Assembly: GCA_051294375.1 (NCBI GenBank) | Contig: JBJCIZ010000239.1 | Coordinates: 4,010,402-4,074,401 of the forward strand | Direction of reading: 5' to 3' | Length of the DNA: 64,000 nucleotides | DNA from: Paraspadella gotoi | Taxonomy: Eukaryota; Chaetognatha | In this document: positions 44,640 through 56,356 of the stretch, one piece after another | Numbering within the stretch: position 1 is the first letter of the stretch | Layout of the letters: each line of letters starts with the position of its first letter | Notes under the pieces: model-generated | Told to the model about the DNA's origin: nothing | The model's input: only the letters and a program-made list of their open reading frames with translations | The model's database searches: none | Program-made: the position numbers and the translations under genes

Positions 44640-47040
44640 CTATAGTATATTGACACAATGAAAGAATACGTGGCGTTACTGTCTCGTGCTGATTTTGTCC
44701 CTTGTAAAATTGTTCTGAGGCCAAAATTAGATTGATGTATTACTTTTGGCTAATATGGGGATATACACGTACTGGAACAGTAGCTGTGTGCTGACCATTA
44801 AACCCGTTGACCATCAGAGCAAAGTAACTAGATCAAAAATTAGTTAAAAAAGATTGAAGCAATATAGCTCGAAACGCCCTTACAAAAGTTTTAGACCGAT
44901 TGTTTTATAAATGCAAAAATATTAATATTATATTAAACTAAAACTTTAACAATAACTTTAGATATTAACCGAAGACCAGATGAATACTTTTTTACCATGC
45001 ATTTCCTCCAAATTTATATGAATCATAGTGTTGTGTAATTAGTCAATTTAATGCTAATAACAATATGACAAACATGTTTCCAAATTTTTTTGTATGAATG
45101 GGAAGTTTCTCTGCTTACCCCCTTGTGTCAATTATCTGAATATTTTAAAGTTATTTCCAAAAAACGCTTATATAATTACTATATTTTTCACTTTTTTTCA
45201 ATTCTTTCAAAGAACAAAAACATCATCATAAAACATTTTAGAAATTTATAAAGAAAAAATTAATGAATGATTTTGAAAAAAAATATTTTGAAACTTGAAG
45301 AATACATGGGATTTGTCGAGGTTAGGAAAGGCATTTTGCAATTCTAAAAAAATCAGGCTCTAGCTTTTCATATTTTATCTAGGAGGCTAGATTTTTTAAT
45401 TTTTTGATATTTTAAATTTTCTATGCAAAACCATTATTCTGCAATGAGCTAGGCTCGGAGAAAATTTTTTTCCCAGCAATGTTGGAAAAATATCAACTTT
45501 TTTAATTAGGCGGCTTTTTGTTGGGGAAATAAATAAATCAATTAATTATAACGATGGGTACGTCTGAAAGTGATTTGGATGTGCTGCTAAAATGACAAAG
45601 GAAAAATTTTCTTCAAGTTTTTATTTTAACAAATTTAAGTATTGTAGATCAATAGAAATAGAGTGATGATACTCCCAGCTTTGCCAAGATGTTTTATTTA
45701 ACAAAAGATTGGTGTAACTGCGTAAATTGAAAAGAAGTTATGTTTTTTAGAATAACTTTGTGAATAGAGAAAGAGCGTAGCAAGATTGGGTGTAGTGGTA
45801 GCAAATTAAAGCCCGAGATCATGGGACAGCCTTTCTAAAAAAAGTTTTATTAAATTTAATCCATAAATCTTTACACAGCTTTTGTTTAAATCAGAGTTAA
45901 AAGCTATAACAGTATTTTTGCCTTTAAAAAATTTCAATGAAGGCATATGAAATTTTTATATTTTCTTTTGTAATTTGAAAAAGGAAAGGACTTGAATTAC
46001 CATTTGTGATATTATTAAAATTTTGAGCTTTATTCCATAAAACTGGTTTATTATTGTAAGCTAAAGTGAAAAAACAAAGCAAAAAATTTATGTTTTATGC
46101 TGGAAAAAGTGTTGACTTTTTAAATATCAAAAATGATAAATACAAAAAATGTTTTCAGCTGTGACATTAAAACAGTCTGGGGACAATCTACCTTCGTTGT
46201 CTGTTGAAAAAAAAAATTATGGAAATTTTTCATTATCTTTAGCTGCAACGTAAAGGAGCTTGGACACACTGGCTTGTTATCATATAAAGTTTTAAAAATT
46301 ATATAACTGGCAATATTATTTGACCAAAGCAAGACATCAGATGTGTTGGATAGATGTTTCTTTTAATATGATCAAGGAATAATTCGTATATTGTATCATC
46401 GCATTTTGAAGTTAAGAAGAGGAAGATAGTTTCTCATAACTAGTAGCCCATTAAAAGAGGGTTCATGACTGACTAATGATTGATTTTTAGAGTGATCGTT
46501 GTACTGCCCCCATGGTCACGAAGAGGTATAAAAGGTCATGTTCATGGTCGAGTTAAGTTCCAGATTATGCTGTACGCCTTTATATTAAGCCTGCATTGCT
46601 GAAATTTGCTTTTGTGCCGCTTCAAGATGTATAGAATAGAAAAAAATTATTGACGAGAGACAATCGGCGTGGTGGAAGATGCCATGGGTAAGCCTAGTTA
46701 CGCCCAGTCCCGAGTCGAGATTTTTTTAAATGAGGGTTTTTTTTCCAGCTATTTGAAACATAACAACGTAACTGGATTGGTACTATTATTTGTTTTTATT
46801 TTGTTTTTATTACGAGAGTTCTAGGAATAATGATGGAATAAAGTAACTTTTTAAAAAAAGTTTATCATCTGTCACCTAATGCGTGTCAGTATCTAAGAAA
46901 CGAAAAAAAATTTTGATTGATATTTATGATGCACATGATGAACATAACGTTCGAAAAAATAAAAAGAAATATAATATATTGGAACAGTGAATTTTTTTTA
47001 TGAAACGGAACAGTACGTTAGCGCCATTTTTCATTGTGTC
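44640..47040. other. AT-rich sequence, nothing coding recognised
   Basis: No frame above 75 codons. A TATA-like box at 46527 is the only signal noted. Confidence 0.5.
46527..46534 (+). promoter_or_regulatory. TATA box candidate (TATAAAAG)
   Basis: GAGGTATAAAAGGTCATG in a GC-richer patch. About 35 nt later ATGCTGTACGCC begins an 11-codon frame, and GCCATGGGTAAGCC (ATG next to a donor) lies at about 46680. No exons could be linked. Confidence 0.2.
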
Positions 47041-47309
47041 ATATCTCTCTCTCTCTCTCTCTTTTATAATCCTGAAATCCTGCAGAGAAGGGGAGAAGTA
47101 ATGTAGATTTTTGAAACGACAAAGCGAAAAGAGAAAAAAGGGATAAAGGCAAGTGACTGAGTATTTTTTTTTCGCCACTATTTTTGAGCTGCTCTCTCTC
47201 GTCATCTCTCTCGTCGTCATCTTCTTGCTTAGCCCGTCTCTCTCTCTCTCTTCTCTCTCTCTTCTGCTCTTCTCTCTCTCTCTCTCATTTTCCATTTCTC
47301 TATCCATTG

Positions 47310-48520
47310 TTTTTTGACGGTTTCTATGTAATATAGTCGGCTTAACTTTCCACTCACTTTTTTGTGTATCTGCTGGTTAAATTTAGAAGAAAAATTTAGA
47401 CAATTAAATAATTTCTCTATCATATTCTTTTGCTATTTTACCTCCTGACTTTGGAAATGCTTTTGCGAAAGAAATGATACATTCATATAAGTAAATGTTT
47501 TTGTATAAATGTGTTAGATTGTTTACATATTTACGTTTTTGAACGTTATATTTTATAGTTTCTTATGAATTAGTTCATAATATTTTATTCATGAGTCCAT
47601 TTAAACGTTAGTGTCTTTTGTTTTTGTTGAATTTTAATAGATAAGTTTTTACTTTTACACTGATACTGTTTCTGATTTGTGAATACTGTTTTTGGTATTA
47701 ATGAAAAAAAAATTGTTTACCTATTTTTTATATTTATAAAAATAATTTATAATCTAAAAGATAATTAAAAAACCTTAACAAATATAAAAGTATTGACCGA
47801 AGATAATATTTAGTTTTTAATTCGTAATAATAACTTTTTACAGTAGCCATAGCCGATGAAATTTAAATGCTAATGTATACAGCGTTAAAATAATCTATCA
47901 TGACCATAGATTATGGTATTGAAATATTTTTTGTCAAAAATGATTTCTTCTGAGGGTACTTGCCTAATTAAAAATATTATATTACTATATAGAGCCAAAA
48001 AAAATCATTTTTAAATCTTAGAATTTTTTGATGGATTCTGATAGAGCAAAAAAGAGACGAGATTAGTTGTGTATTTTTTTTTTATCGCATATATCTCTAC
48101 AGATTTATTTTAATTATTAAACAAATTATTTTTCGACATTTAAATTTTAATTTTCCCCGGCGATAAGAAAGAAGAAAAAAAATGTTAAAAAAATAGTATA
48201 TATATTTAAGCACTCCATTTTTATAATAAAACAAGTTTGCAGCAAAACAGTGTCGGATCTGCCGTGGGGCGATATATTCTTCATGCAATATTGTGATCAT
48301 AAACTCGATCAATCAACAGATCGTCACCATACCAAAACCACAGATAATACTAATAAAAATTTTTTTAAACTATTATTCATTATTTTAATTTGGGCATCAT
48401 TTTTTATCAATTTGGCAGTCATTTTATCTAATTTGGGGCATGCTAATTTTTTATATTTGGCCAATCATTTTTTAATTTGCATCATTTTATCAACTTGCAA
48501 GTTGCACACTTTCAAGCGCG
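47310..48520. other. AT-rich sequence, no gene seen
   Basis: Short TC arrays end at 47288. Near 48385-48500 an ATCATTTTWTCAATTTGG unit recurs about four times in drifted form. Confidence 0.5.
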
Positions 48521-48547
48521 CGAGACCAAAAGAAGTTGACTTGATCT

Positions 48548-48981
48548 NNNNNNNNNNNNNNNNNNNNNNNNNNNNNNNNNNNNNNNNNNNNNNNNNNNNN
48601 NNNNNNNNNNNNNNNNNNNNNNNNNNNNNNNNNNNNNNNNNNNNNNNNNNNNNNNNNNNNNNNNNNNNNNNNNNNNNNNNNNNNNNNNNNNNNNNNNNNN
48701 NNNNNNNNNNNNNNNNNNNNNNNNNNNNNNNNNNNNNNNNNNNNNNNNNNNNNNNNNNNNNNNNNNNNNNNNNNNNNNNNNNNNNNNNNNNNNNNNNNNN
48801 NNNNNNNNNNNNNNNNNNNNNNNNNNNNNNNNNNNNNNNNNNNNNNNNNNNNNNNNNNNNNNNNNNNNNNNNNNNNNNNNNNNNNNNNNNNNNNNNNNNN
48901 NNNNNNNNNNNNNNNNNNNNNNNNNNNNNNNNNNNNNNNNNNNNNNNNNNNNNNNNNNNNNNNNNNNNNNNNNNNNNNNNN
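48548..48981. other. Assembly gap (434 N)
   Basis: Right edge is (GATT)n. Confidence 1.

Positions 48982-49013
<32 letters not shown>
48982..49013 (+). repeat. (GATT)n at gap edge
   Basis: Eight tetramers directly after the N run. Confidence 0.9.
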
Positions 49014-49016
<3 letters not shown>

Positions 49017-49183
49017 CGATCCCGGTACCATTGGGGATCGATATCGTTACAATTGGGGATCGATCTCGGTACAATTGGGGATTGATCTCGGTACAAATGG
49101 GGATCAATCTCGTTACAATTGGGGACCCGATCTCGTTACAATTGGGGATCGATCTCGGTACAATTGGGGATCTATCCCGGTAC
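49014..49183 (+). repeat. 23-bp tandem repeat, about seven copies
   Basis: The unit GATCGATCTCGGTACAATTG+GGG recurs at 23-bp steps with CCC/TCT and GTT/GGT variants. The last unit runs into a SINE family A fragment with CCCGGTACC. Confidence 0.9.
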
Positions 49184-49255
49184 CTGATGGTCGTGAGCTG
49201 ATGGTATTACGGGGGTAAACCTCTTGCAATGCCCGATTACATGTCCTGCATAATT
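49165..49255 (-). mobile_element. SINE family A fragment
   Basis: On the minus strand GTAATCGGGCATTGC and CCATCAGCTCACGACCATC match the leader and anticodon region of family A, with the A-box segment deleted. It abuts the 23-bp tandem array at 49014-49183. Confidence 0.6.
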
Positions 49256-49509
49256 TGTATCGACATGTCTTGGCTCCATTCGTGCCATGTCATGTCATAT
49301 GAGATAATTTCTGCTCGGAATAAATTCTAAATTATGTTTATATTTCATTTAGTACTTTTTTTTCTTTCCTCTCATGCTAGGCCAGTTGTGAGCTCAGACG
49401 AAGTCCCGTTTTATTCCTCGCAATTTGATGCCATTAAAATAAATCAAGCGATTTTTTTTTATTTTAAAAATTAGCATAAAAGGGGAAAAAATAACCCAAA
49501 ATTGAATTT

Positions 49510-49555
49510 TGGTGACTCTCTCTCTGTCTCTTTCTTTCTTTGTTTCATGGTCTGA

Positions 49556-49586
<31 letters not shown>

Positions 49587-49785
49587 GTTTTCTCTCTCTC
49601 TCTTTCTCTTTCTTTTTTTTTCTTTTTATCCACCACTTGTCAAACCCAACCCTTTCTTCCAATATTTATCGCCATGTAAAGCCTCCCTGCCCTCTCTCTC
49701 TCTCATCTCTCCTCCTCTCTCCTATCTCTCTCTTCTCCTCCTCCTCGTTCTCTTCTCTTCCTCCTCTCTCTCTCTTCTCCTACGA
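49510..49785 (+). repeat. TC/TTTC tracts
   Basis: Interrupted TC arrays; a short (GA) tract faces them at 49912-49935. Confidence 0.8.
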
Positions 49786-50089
49786 AATATTCGAGGCCAT
49801 ACCAAGGCGAAATTGTTGGGATTTGAAGCCAAATAGACTCTTGGAATTGATGATGAAAGTAGAGAGATATGAAGATGAGAGATGAGCAGAGAGATTGAGA
49901 GGAGATGAATGAGAGAGAGAGAGAGAGAGAGAGCGTGTGAACGAGAGAAACAGACAAAGAGAGAGTGAATGAAAAAGTAAAAAAAATGAAACTTACTCAA
50001 TGTCACTACAAAGTTAATGTATACTTGCAAAAATGATAAATGAAAAAAATAAATGAATAATCATTTCAATACTAAGCGATTAATCAATG

Positions 50090-50200
50090 AAGAATGAATG
50101 AATGTATGAATGAATAAAAGAATGAATGAATGCATGAATGAATAAAATAATGAATGTATGAATGAATTAATTAATGAATGAATAAATAAATCAAAGTGAA
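50090..50200 (+). repeat. (ATGA)n array, drifted
   Basis: GAATGAATG with AATAAA variants. Confidence 0.85.
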
Positions 50201-50458
50201 AAGCCAAAATTAAAAACTAACTTATTCACGAATAAAAATAAAATGAAAAAAAAACATACTTGTGCCAATATTAGTATAAACCGAATTAGTAAATAATTAA
50301 ATAATCAATTTATTAACAATTAACCTTGTGGGATTTCATGATGACGACGTCGAAACTCTTGTGAGATTTATTCTGTCAGATTTTATTTTCCGTCGGATTT
50401 AATTTTTTCTGTAGATTTATTTCGGATTTTTCATCATCGTCGACGAGATCAACGTTCG

Positions 50459-50520
50459 GTCATTTCCTCGTTCATTTCCTCGTTCATTTCCTCGTTCATT
50501 TCCTCGTTCATTTCCTCCTT
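50459..50520 (+). repeat. 12-bp tandem repeat, five copies
   Basis: CATTTCCTCGTT repeated exactly except at the end. Confidence 0.9.
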
Positions 50521-50617
50521 CTCTTCTCGTTTATATATCTGGTTCCTTTGTTCGTCCCGCTGGATTCCGCGATTTCACCTGAAGAATTGAAAGAGTAAAT
50601 TAGAGTTATTAGGTGTT

Positions 50618-50800
50618 TATTCATTCATTAATTCATTCATTCATTTAATCATTTATTTTTTTATTTGTTCATTTGTTAATTCGTTTATTCATTTATTCAT
50701 TAATTTATAAGTTCATTCATTAATTCATTCATTCAATTTTTCATTAATTCATTCTTAATTCATAAATTTATTAATTCATTCATTCATTTCTTTCATTTAC
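50618..50800 (+). repeat. (TTCA)n array, drifted
   Basis: Opposite polarity to the (ATGA)n at 50090. Confidence 0.85.
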
Positions 50801-51064
50801 ACTATTTGAGCTTCCAAACCGTTCGTAAAATGTCTACCTTCATATAAATAGATTAACTAATTGAGAAATATCACGTATATTTGAATCAGCAGAAATGATT
50901 TATATAAGATGTATTATGATAAAATGAACAAGAGAACGATTTAGATAAAATACTGTGAAATTTAATGTAAACAACAACAACAACAACGTAGAAATGTTTT
51001 ACAAGGAATCGACTTCCAGACGTTGAAATTACTTTCCTCCTCACTAAGACAGACTTGGCGCGTA

Positions 51065-51890
51065 GCTCTCTCCCTCTCTCCTCTCATCATCTCTCTCACT
51101 CTCTCTCGTCCTCTCATCTCTCTCTCTCATCCTTCTCTCTCTCTCCTCTCTCTCTCTCCTCACGGTCTCTCTCTCTCTCTCTGCAAATCTGTCTCTCTCT
51201 CTTCTCATCCCACTCTCTCTCTCACACTTTCCTCTCTCGTGCTCCACGCAAATGAAAACTAAAACCGCTCGTAATAATAAAACGCCTAAACCGCCCGTCG
51301 TGCCGCTTGAACTAAAAACCGCAACCGCTCGTCATATTGAACGTGAGAAAACCGGTTCATCCTCTCTCACTCTCTCAGTCCTCTCTCTCTCCTCCCCTCT
51401 CTCTTATCCTCCTCTCTCTTCCATCTCATCGTCTCTCTTCTCTCCTCTCTCCCTCTCTCTCTCTCTATCCCTTCATCTATCTCCCGCACGGTCCTCCTCT
51501 CCTCTCGTTCCTCATCAATCCGGTCTCGGCTCTCCCAGCTCCTCACCTCTCTCCCTCATCTCTCTCTCGCTCTCCGTCGTCTCTCTCTTCATCGCGCTCC
51601 CCTCATCTCTCCGTTCTCTCCTCCTCCCTCTCTCTCACTCTCCTCTCATCGATCTCTCCTCTCTCGCTCTCTCCTTCTTCATTCTCCTCGCTCTCAGTCT
51701 CCTTCATCCCTCCCTCTCCTCGTCTCGACCGCTGTCTCCTTCTCCTCCTCGTCCCCAGCTCTCACTCCTCCTCCTCACACTCTCGATCTCCTCTCTCTCC
51801 TCCTCCTCCTCTCTCTCACACTCTCNNNNNNNNNNNNNNNNNNNNNNNNNGAGAGACAGAGAGACAGAGAGAGAGAGAGAGACAGAGAGA
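51065..51890. repeat. TC-rich tracts ending in a GA tract across a 25-N gap
   Basis: Pyrimidine-rich 51065-51245 and 51360-51825, then GAGAGACAGAGA from 51851. The intervening 51250-51350 repeats an AACCGC-TCGTMAT unit. Confidence 0.85.
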
Positions 51891-51979
51891 TGAAAAGGGA
51901 GAATTGAAGTAAAAACAAATTTAGTGGCAGACAGACTGTGTTGTTGAAACTCCAGTTTCCAAAGCGAAAAGAGATAAAT

Positions 51980-52830
51980 TAAGGATTTTCGAAAGAAAAC
52001 AGAGAAAAGGGAAAAAGGAGCGAGTTAATAAAAGTTGAAAAAAAGCACAAAAAAATCGGGGGAAAAAAAGCAATACCAATGCGGAAAAAAAACATAAAAA
52101 AAAACAATATCAAAAGGAAAAATAAAAATAAAAATAAAAAGCAAACGGAAAAAGAAAAAAAAGGAAAAAAACAAAAACAAAAGGATGAAAAAAGCGAAAG
52201 AAAAGCAAAAGAAAAGCAAAATAGAGCGAGTGGAAAGTGAGCGAACATAAATATTCGCGCCTTCGACGACCATAAAGGAAAGTGACGCATTTCGGGGGAA
52301 CGAGATATGACGGATGTCCGAGGAAAGAGGAGAATAGATAGGAAAGAGAGTAGAAGGGAAAGAGAGAAAAGAGAGGGAGAGAGGAGAGCGGAAAGAAGAA
52401 GAGAAAAGAGAGGAGATTAGAGAGGAGAAAAAGAGAAAAAAAAAAGAAAAGAAAAAGTAAAAATAAAAAAAGAGGAGTTAAGAGGGGAAAATAGAGAGGA
52501 AGAGAATAGATGAGAGAGGAGAAAATGAGGAGAAAGAGAAGAAAAGATAAGAATAAAGTGAGGAGGGAAAAGAGCAGAAGAGGAGGAAAGTGAGGAAAGA
52601 TAAGAGAGAAGGAGAGAAAAGAGAGAGGAGAATTGAGAAGAAAATAGAAGAACAAAAAAGAGAAGAATAGGAGGAAAAAGAGGAGGGAAGGAGAAATGAA
52701 AGGAAGGAAGGGAAGAAAAAACAGAGAGAAAAAGAAGAATAAAGAGGAGGAAAGAAGATTAGAAAGGAGAATAAGAGGAAAAAGAGAAGAAAGTAAAAAA
52801 GAAAAGTAAAGAAGAGAGGATGAATGGAAG
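51980..52830 (+). repeat. ~850 bp purine-dominated tract
   Basis: GAAAA/GAGGA sequence, broken only at 52215-52320. The minus-strand frames are Phe/Leu/Ser artefacts. Confidence 0.85.
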
Positions 52831-53857
52831 NNNNNNNNNNNNNNNNNNNNNNNNNNNNNNNNNNNNNNNNNNNNNNNNNNNNNNNNNNNNNNNNNNNNNN
52901 NNNNNNNNNNNNNNNNNNNNNNNNNNNNNNNNNNNNNNNNNNNNNNNNNNNNNNNNNNNNNNNNNNNNNNNNNNNNNNNNNNNNNNNNNNNNNNNNNNNN
53001 NNNNNNNNNNNNNNNNNNNNNNNNNNNNNNNNNNNNNNNNNNNNNNNNNNNNNNNNNNGAATGGTTGAGTTGTATATTGTCAGTTTCGGGCTAAACACAA
53101 AAGTGACAGCTGTAACAAATGTAAGAAACTGAGAGAAGAAAAGAAAAGAAAGGAAAAGAAAAGAAAGGAAAAGAANNNNNNNNNNNNNNNNNNNNNNNNN
53201 NNNNNNNNNNNNNNNNNNNNNNNNNNNNNNNNNNNNNNNNNNNNNNNNNNNNNNNNNNNNNNNNNNNNNNNNNNNNNNNNNNNNNNNNNNNNNNNNNNNN
53301 NNNNNNNNNNNNNNNNNNNNNNNNNNNNNNNNNNNNNNNNNNNNNNNNNNNNNNNNNNNNNNNNNNNNNNNNNNNNNNNNNNNNNNNNNNNNNNNNNNNN
53401 NNNNNNNNNNNNNNNNNNNNNNNNNNNNNNNNNNNNNNNNNNNNNNNNNNNNNNNNNNNNNNNNNNNNNNNNNNNNNNNNAAAAAGAAAGAAAGAGATAG
53501 ATAGAGAGAAAGAAGCAGTGTGAGAAGGAGAGAGAAAACGAGAGTGAGAGAAAAAAAGCAAAAGAGAAAGAGCGAGAGACCGAGAGAGATTAGGATGCAA
53601 GCAAGCGGGATTTACTCTCGAGACATATTTACGATTTACTTGCTGCCATATTTTTATGGATCGATTTTTACGCGCGGCCTAGCGAGANNNNNNNNNNNNN
53701 NNNNNNNNNNNNNNNNNNNNNNNNNNNNNNNNNNNNNNNNNNNNNNNNNNNNNNNNNNNNNNNNNNNNNNNNNNNNNNNNNNNNNNNNNNNNNNNNNNNN
53801 NNNNNNNNNNNNNNNNNNNNNNNNNNNNNNNNNNNNNNNNNNNNNNNNNNNNNNNNN
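52831..53857. other. Cluster of three assembly gaps
   Basis: N at 52831-53058, 53176-53480 and 53688-53857. Between them are GAAAAGAAAGGAAAAG repeats and a 200-bp piece (53481-53687) with no recognised gene. Confidence 1.
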
Positions 53858-54134
53858 TATAAAGAGATACGAGCATTTCCCGTCAAAATTAGTGGTTCCA
53901 GCGGAACAAGAAGAGAGAGAAGGAAGGATATTTCCTCAAGAATGAGAAAAATAATTCTTAACGATAACCATAATTGATAATTAGTTTCAATTGTTCACTT
54001 TTGTTCATTTTTAAATTTTTTTTTGTTTAAAAACGAGAACCGACAATTTCAAAATGTTACGGCCGCTTATTAATCGAATTAATGTAGTATTAATTTCATC
54101 ATAAGCATTCACAACCTTAGGATAGATCGACGAA

Positions 54135-54180
54135 CAGAACGACCGACCGACCGACCGAAAGCTGCTCGGCACAACTTGAG
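54135..54180 (-). repeat. Repeat D-like (GGTC)n tract
   Basis: (CCGA)4 with CCGACCGAAAGCTGCTC, resembling the edge of copy 2. Confidence 0.4.
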
Positions 54181-54289
54181 ATGTTATTCCTGGAATTGTT
54201 CAAACCTAATGCTCAGTTGTAATAAATGTATAAAGCAATCATGACCGCAGGGAATGCGTATCATTATAGTTTAACTATTAATTTCCTAC

Positions 54290-54625
54290 GATGTTAATTC
54301 ACTACTTAATTAGTTGAAAACCTTAAATGAAACCATGTGGATAGGGCGCTAAGTGGGCTGAAGATGACTGTCCGTAACTTCTATAACTCCCTCTAGCAGC
54401 CATGGAACTTGGGCTTGGAACCAGGCTTGAGGGTTTTCCACGCCCCCAATGCGGCTTACGGGCGTCCTCACACTTTCCACAGGGTAGGTACCGGGTAGGG
54501 ATTGAACCCGGCACCTAGTGGTCATGAGCTGATGGCTTTACTCAATGAGCCAACGGGTCACGACTGAAGGTGTCATGCTTAGAGGCGGGGTGAACTTTGC
54601 TATTCCCGACTACAACCATACTATG
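54290..54625 (-). mobile_element. tRNA-derived SINE, family A, near full length
   Basis: Read on the minus strand: a leader GTAGTCGGGAATAGC, then GTGACCCGTTGGCTCATTGAG (A-box region), then GGTTCAATCCCTACC (B box), then a conserved body AAGCCGCATTGGGGGCG, AAAACCCTCAAGCCTGG and CTTCAGCCCACTT. The A and B boxes have tRNA spacing, pointing to RNA polymerase III transcription. Confidence 0.8.
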
Positions 54626-55371
54626 TAATTAATGCCATCAAAGAATAAAACATAATTAAAATTGACTAAATTCACATGTATTAATGGACAAAAAACATAA
54701 TTGACAAAAAAAAAGAATACAATTTAAGAGTCAATACAAAAAATTACAAGACAGACATTGGAGATTAAGGCGTAGTGAAAGTTTCAGATTATAATTCGAA
54801 TATTTGATCATGAACAGTATTGTAGTAAAAAGTATTATTAGTCTAAAAAATAAATAAAGGAATATAAAAGTCTTAATTAAAAATTATTTTATTAAGTTAA
54901 CTAAAAATTAAAAAAGTTATATTTTTAAAACTACAATTAAATTTGACAGTTAATTATATTACTTTCATAAGATCTTGACCCACTTAAAATAATTTTCTAA
55001 AAAGAATTATATTTTCCTTTAACAACTTTTCCTTCAAAACAATTTTGACATTTTCCATGGTGAGTACTATACATAAATATATATATGGGTTACTGTAAAA
55101 ATTAAAAAAAATATAAAATATTTATTTTTATTTAAAAATGTTATCAGGTTTAAGCCTGTTCATGATCGACTATTCGAATTTTAATTCTACTTGATTTTTA
55201 AATTTTTACTACACTATTTGAAATTTTACCAATTTGCAATACAAAAAAAAAAAAACCAAACAAACATTTATGTACATTTACAACGAATATTCATTCACAA
55301 CCAAATAAAGACAATCCCGCATAATTTCTTTTCGTCCATTGTACACGTCGAGTCTCAAAACGTTCACAAGA

Positions 55372-55926
55372 TCACGAGTTGGCGGATTCACAAGCGTCAA
55401 TCCATTCACTGAAGACGTCCAGCGGTTCCGAGAGATAATTGATCGAGCATTGGTAATCCTCCAAGCAAGTCTGTGCAAATGAGGGGGGGGGTTAAAGAAA
55501 AGGCATTTGAGGAATTTAAATAGTGTATGATGATTGACTCAATTGTGTAGCGCGAAAAGAGTTAAACTTGGAAGTGGGTTAGAGACAAGGTAAGGGATTA
55601 AGGTCGGGGTTGTGGTTTTTAGTTGGGGAATATCTTTTAGGGTTAAAGGTAAGGGTTCAAAACTAAGGATAAGGTTAGGGTTCGGGATTAGGACCCCTTA
55701 AGGTTCTCTCGACTTTACGAAGGGCGTCTACCCACTCCTCGTAAGCCACTGGTCATACTTCGAAACCACTCACCTGGCACCGAATGTGTCCGACCTTCCT
55801 TTGTCGATCCATCTTAACGTCGCAGGATTTTTTGTGATTGCAAAAGGGACAATCGAAGAGAACGTCCAATGGAACAACGATTTTCTGTCGCGGTGGCGGT
55901 TTACGATTCGAACGACGTCGACCCAT
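55372..55926 (-). CDS. elof1: Transcription elongation factor 1 homolog (ELOF1), two exons, complete
   Basis: Exon 1 is 55774-55926 (51 codons, donor CAG/GTGAGT). Exon 2 is 55372-55470 (acceptor TTTGCACAG, 32 codons and TGA). The intron of 303 nt is in phase 0. The product has 83 residues, the same length as human ELOF1. It starts [12 protein letters not shown], the basic N-terminal tail. Cys26, Cys29, Cys50 and Cys53 form the zinc ribbon at the positions known for the family, with [16 protein letters not shown] between the pairs. The C-terminal half has YLSEP and WIDACE, the family signatures. ELOF1 is a small nuclear factor that binds RNA polymerase II, promotes elongation and supports transcription-coupled repair. 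The intron contains a degenerate TTAGGG-like element. No canonical AATAAA was found close downstream; a CATAAA lies about 100 nt after the stop. The frame is intact with all key residues present. Confidence 0.97.
55471..55773 (-). other. elof1 intron carrying a telomere-like element
   Basis: A GT..AG intron between codons 51 and 52. On the plus strand, about 55565-55690 is a run of TTAGGG-like hexamers (GGTTAGGGTT, GGGTTAAAGG and variants). A C-tract (nine C on the minus strand) stands just before the acceptor. Confidence 0.9.
55555..55692 (+). repeat. Telomere-like-core element, copy 8, in the elof1 intron
   Basis: GTGGGTTAGAGACAAGG, TTTAGGGTTAAAGG, GGTTAGGGTTCGGGATTAGG. The flank GCGCGAAAAGAG may be a decayed end. 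Confidence 0.6.
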
Positions 55927-56274
55927 TATATATTATATATTATTATATATAATAGATATCCGCGGTGGGTAAGTTAGAGAGAAATAGAAAAGGTAAGTTT
56001 TTTTCGTGGCGAAGGTCGTAGGGATATTTAGTGAGGCGAGGGCAGTTCGTTTTTTTTAGTCGATAATTGGGATTTTATTTGATTGAAAACGAGGATTTTT
56101 TTTTTGAAGGAGGATTAAGATTTAAAAATTGTTCAATCTTTTATTTATTTTTGTTCGTGTTTTGATACAATTGAAACTAAAAACGAATTTTGTTATAATT
56201 TCATCTAATCAGCGACAATCAATGTAACAAACGGAAATGTGTATATAGCGGTAGTTTTCAAGGCCGCAAAAATA

Positions 56275-56313
56275 AGGAGAGAGAGAGAGAGAGTAGAGAG
56301 AGAGAGAAGAGAG

Positions 56314-56355
<42 letters not shown>
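56275..56355 (+). repeat. (GA)n microsatellite
   Basis: Interrupted GA repeat upstream of elof1. Confidence 0.9.

Positions 56356-56356
<1 letters not shown>

Noticed and set aside
49014-49183. CRISPR-like array
   Set aside because: Units are contiguous 23-bp tandem repeats without spacers, in a eukaryotic scaffold.
55786-55977. 63-codon plus frame with two donor-like GTAAGT sites downstream
   Set aside because: It is the antisense of elof1 exon 1.
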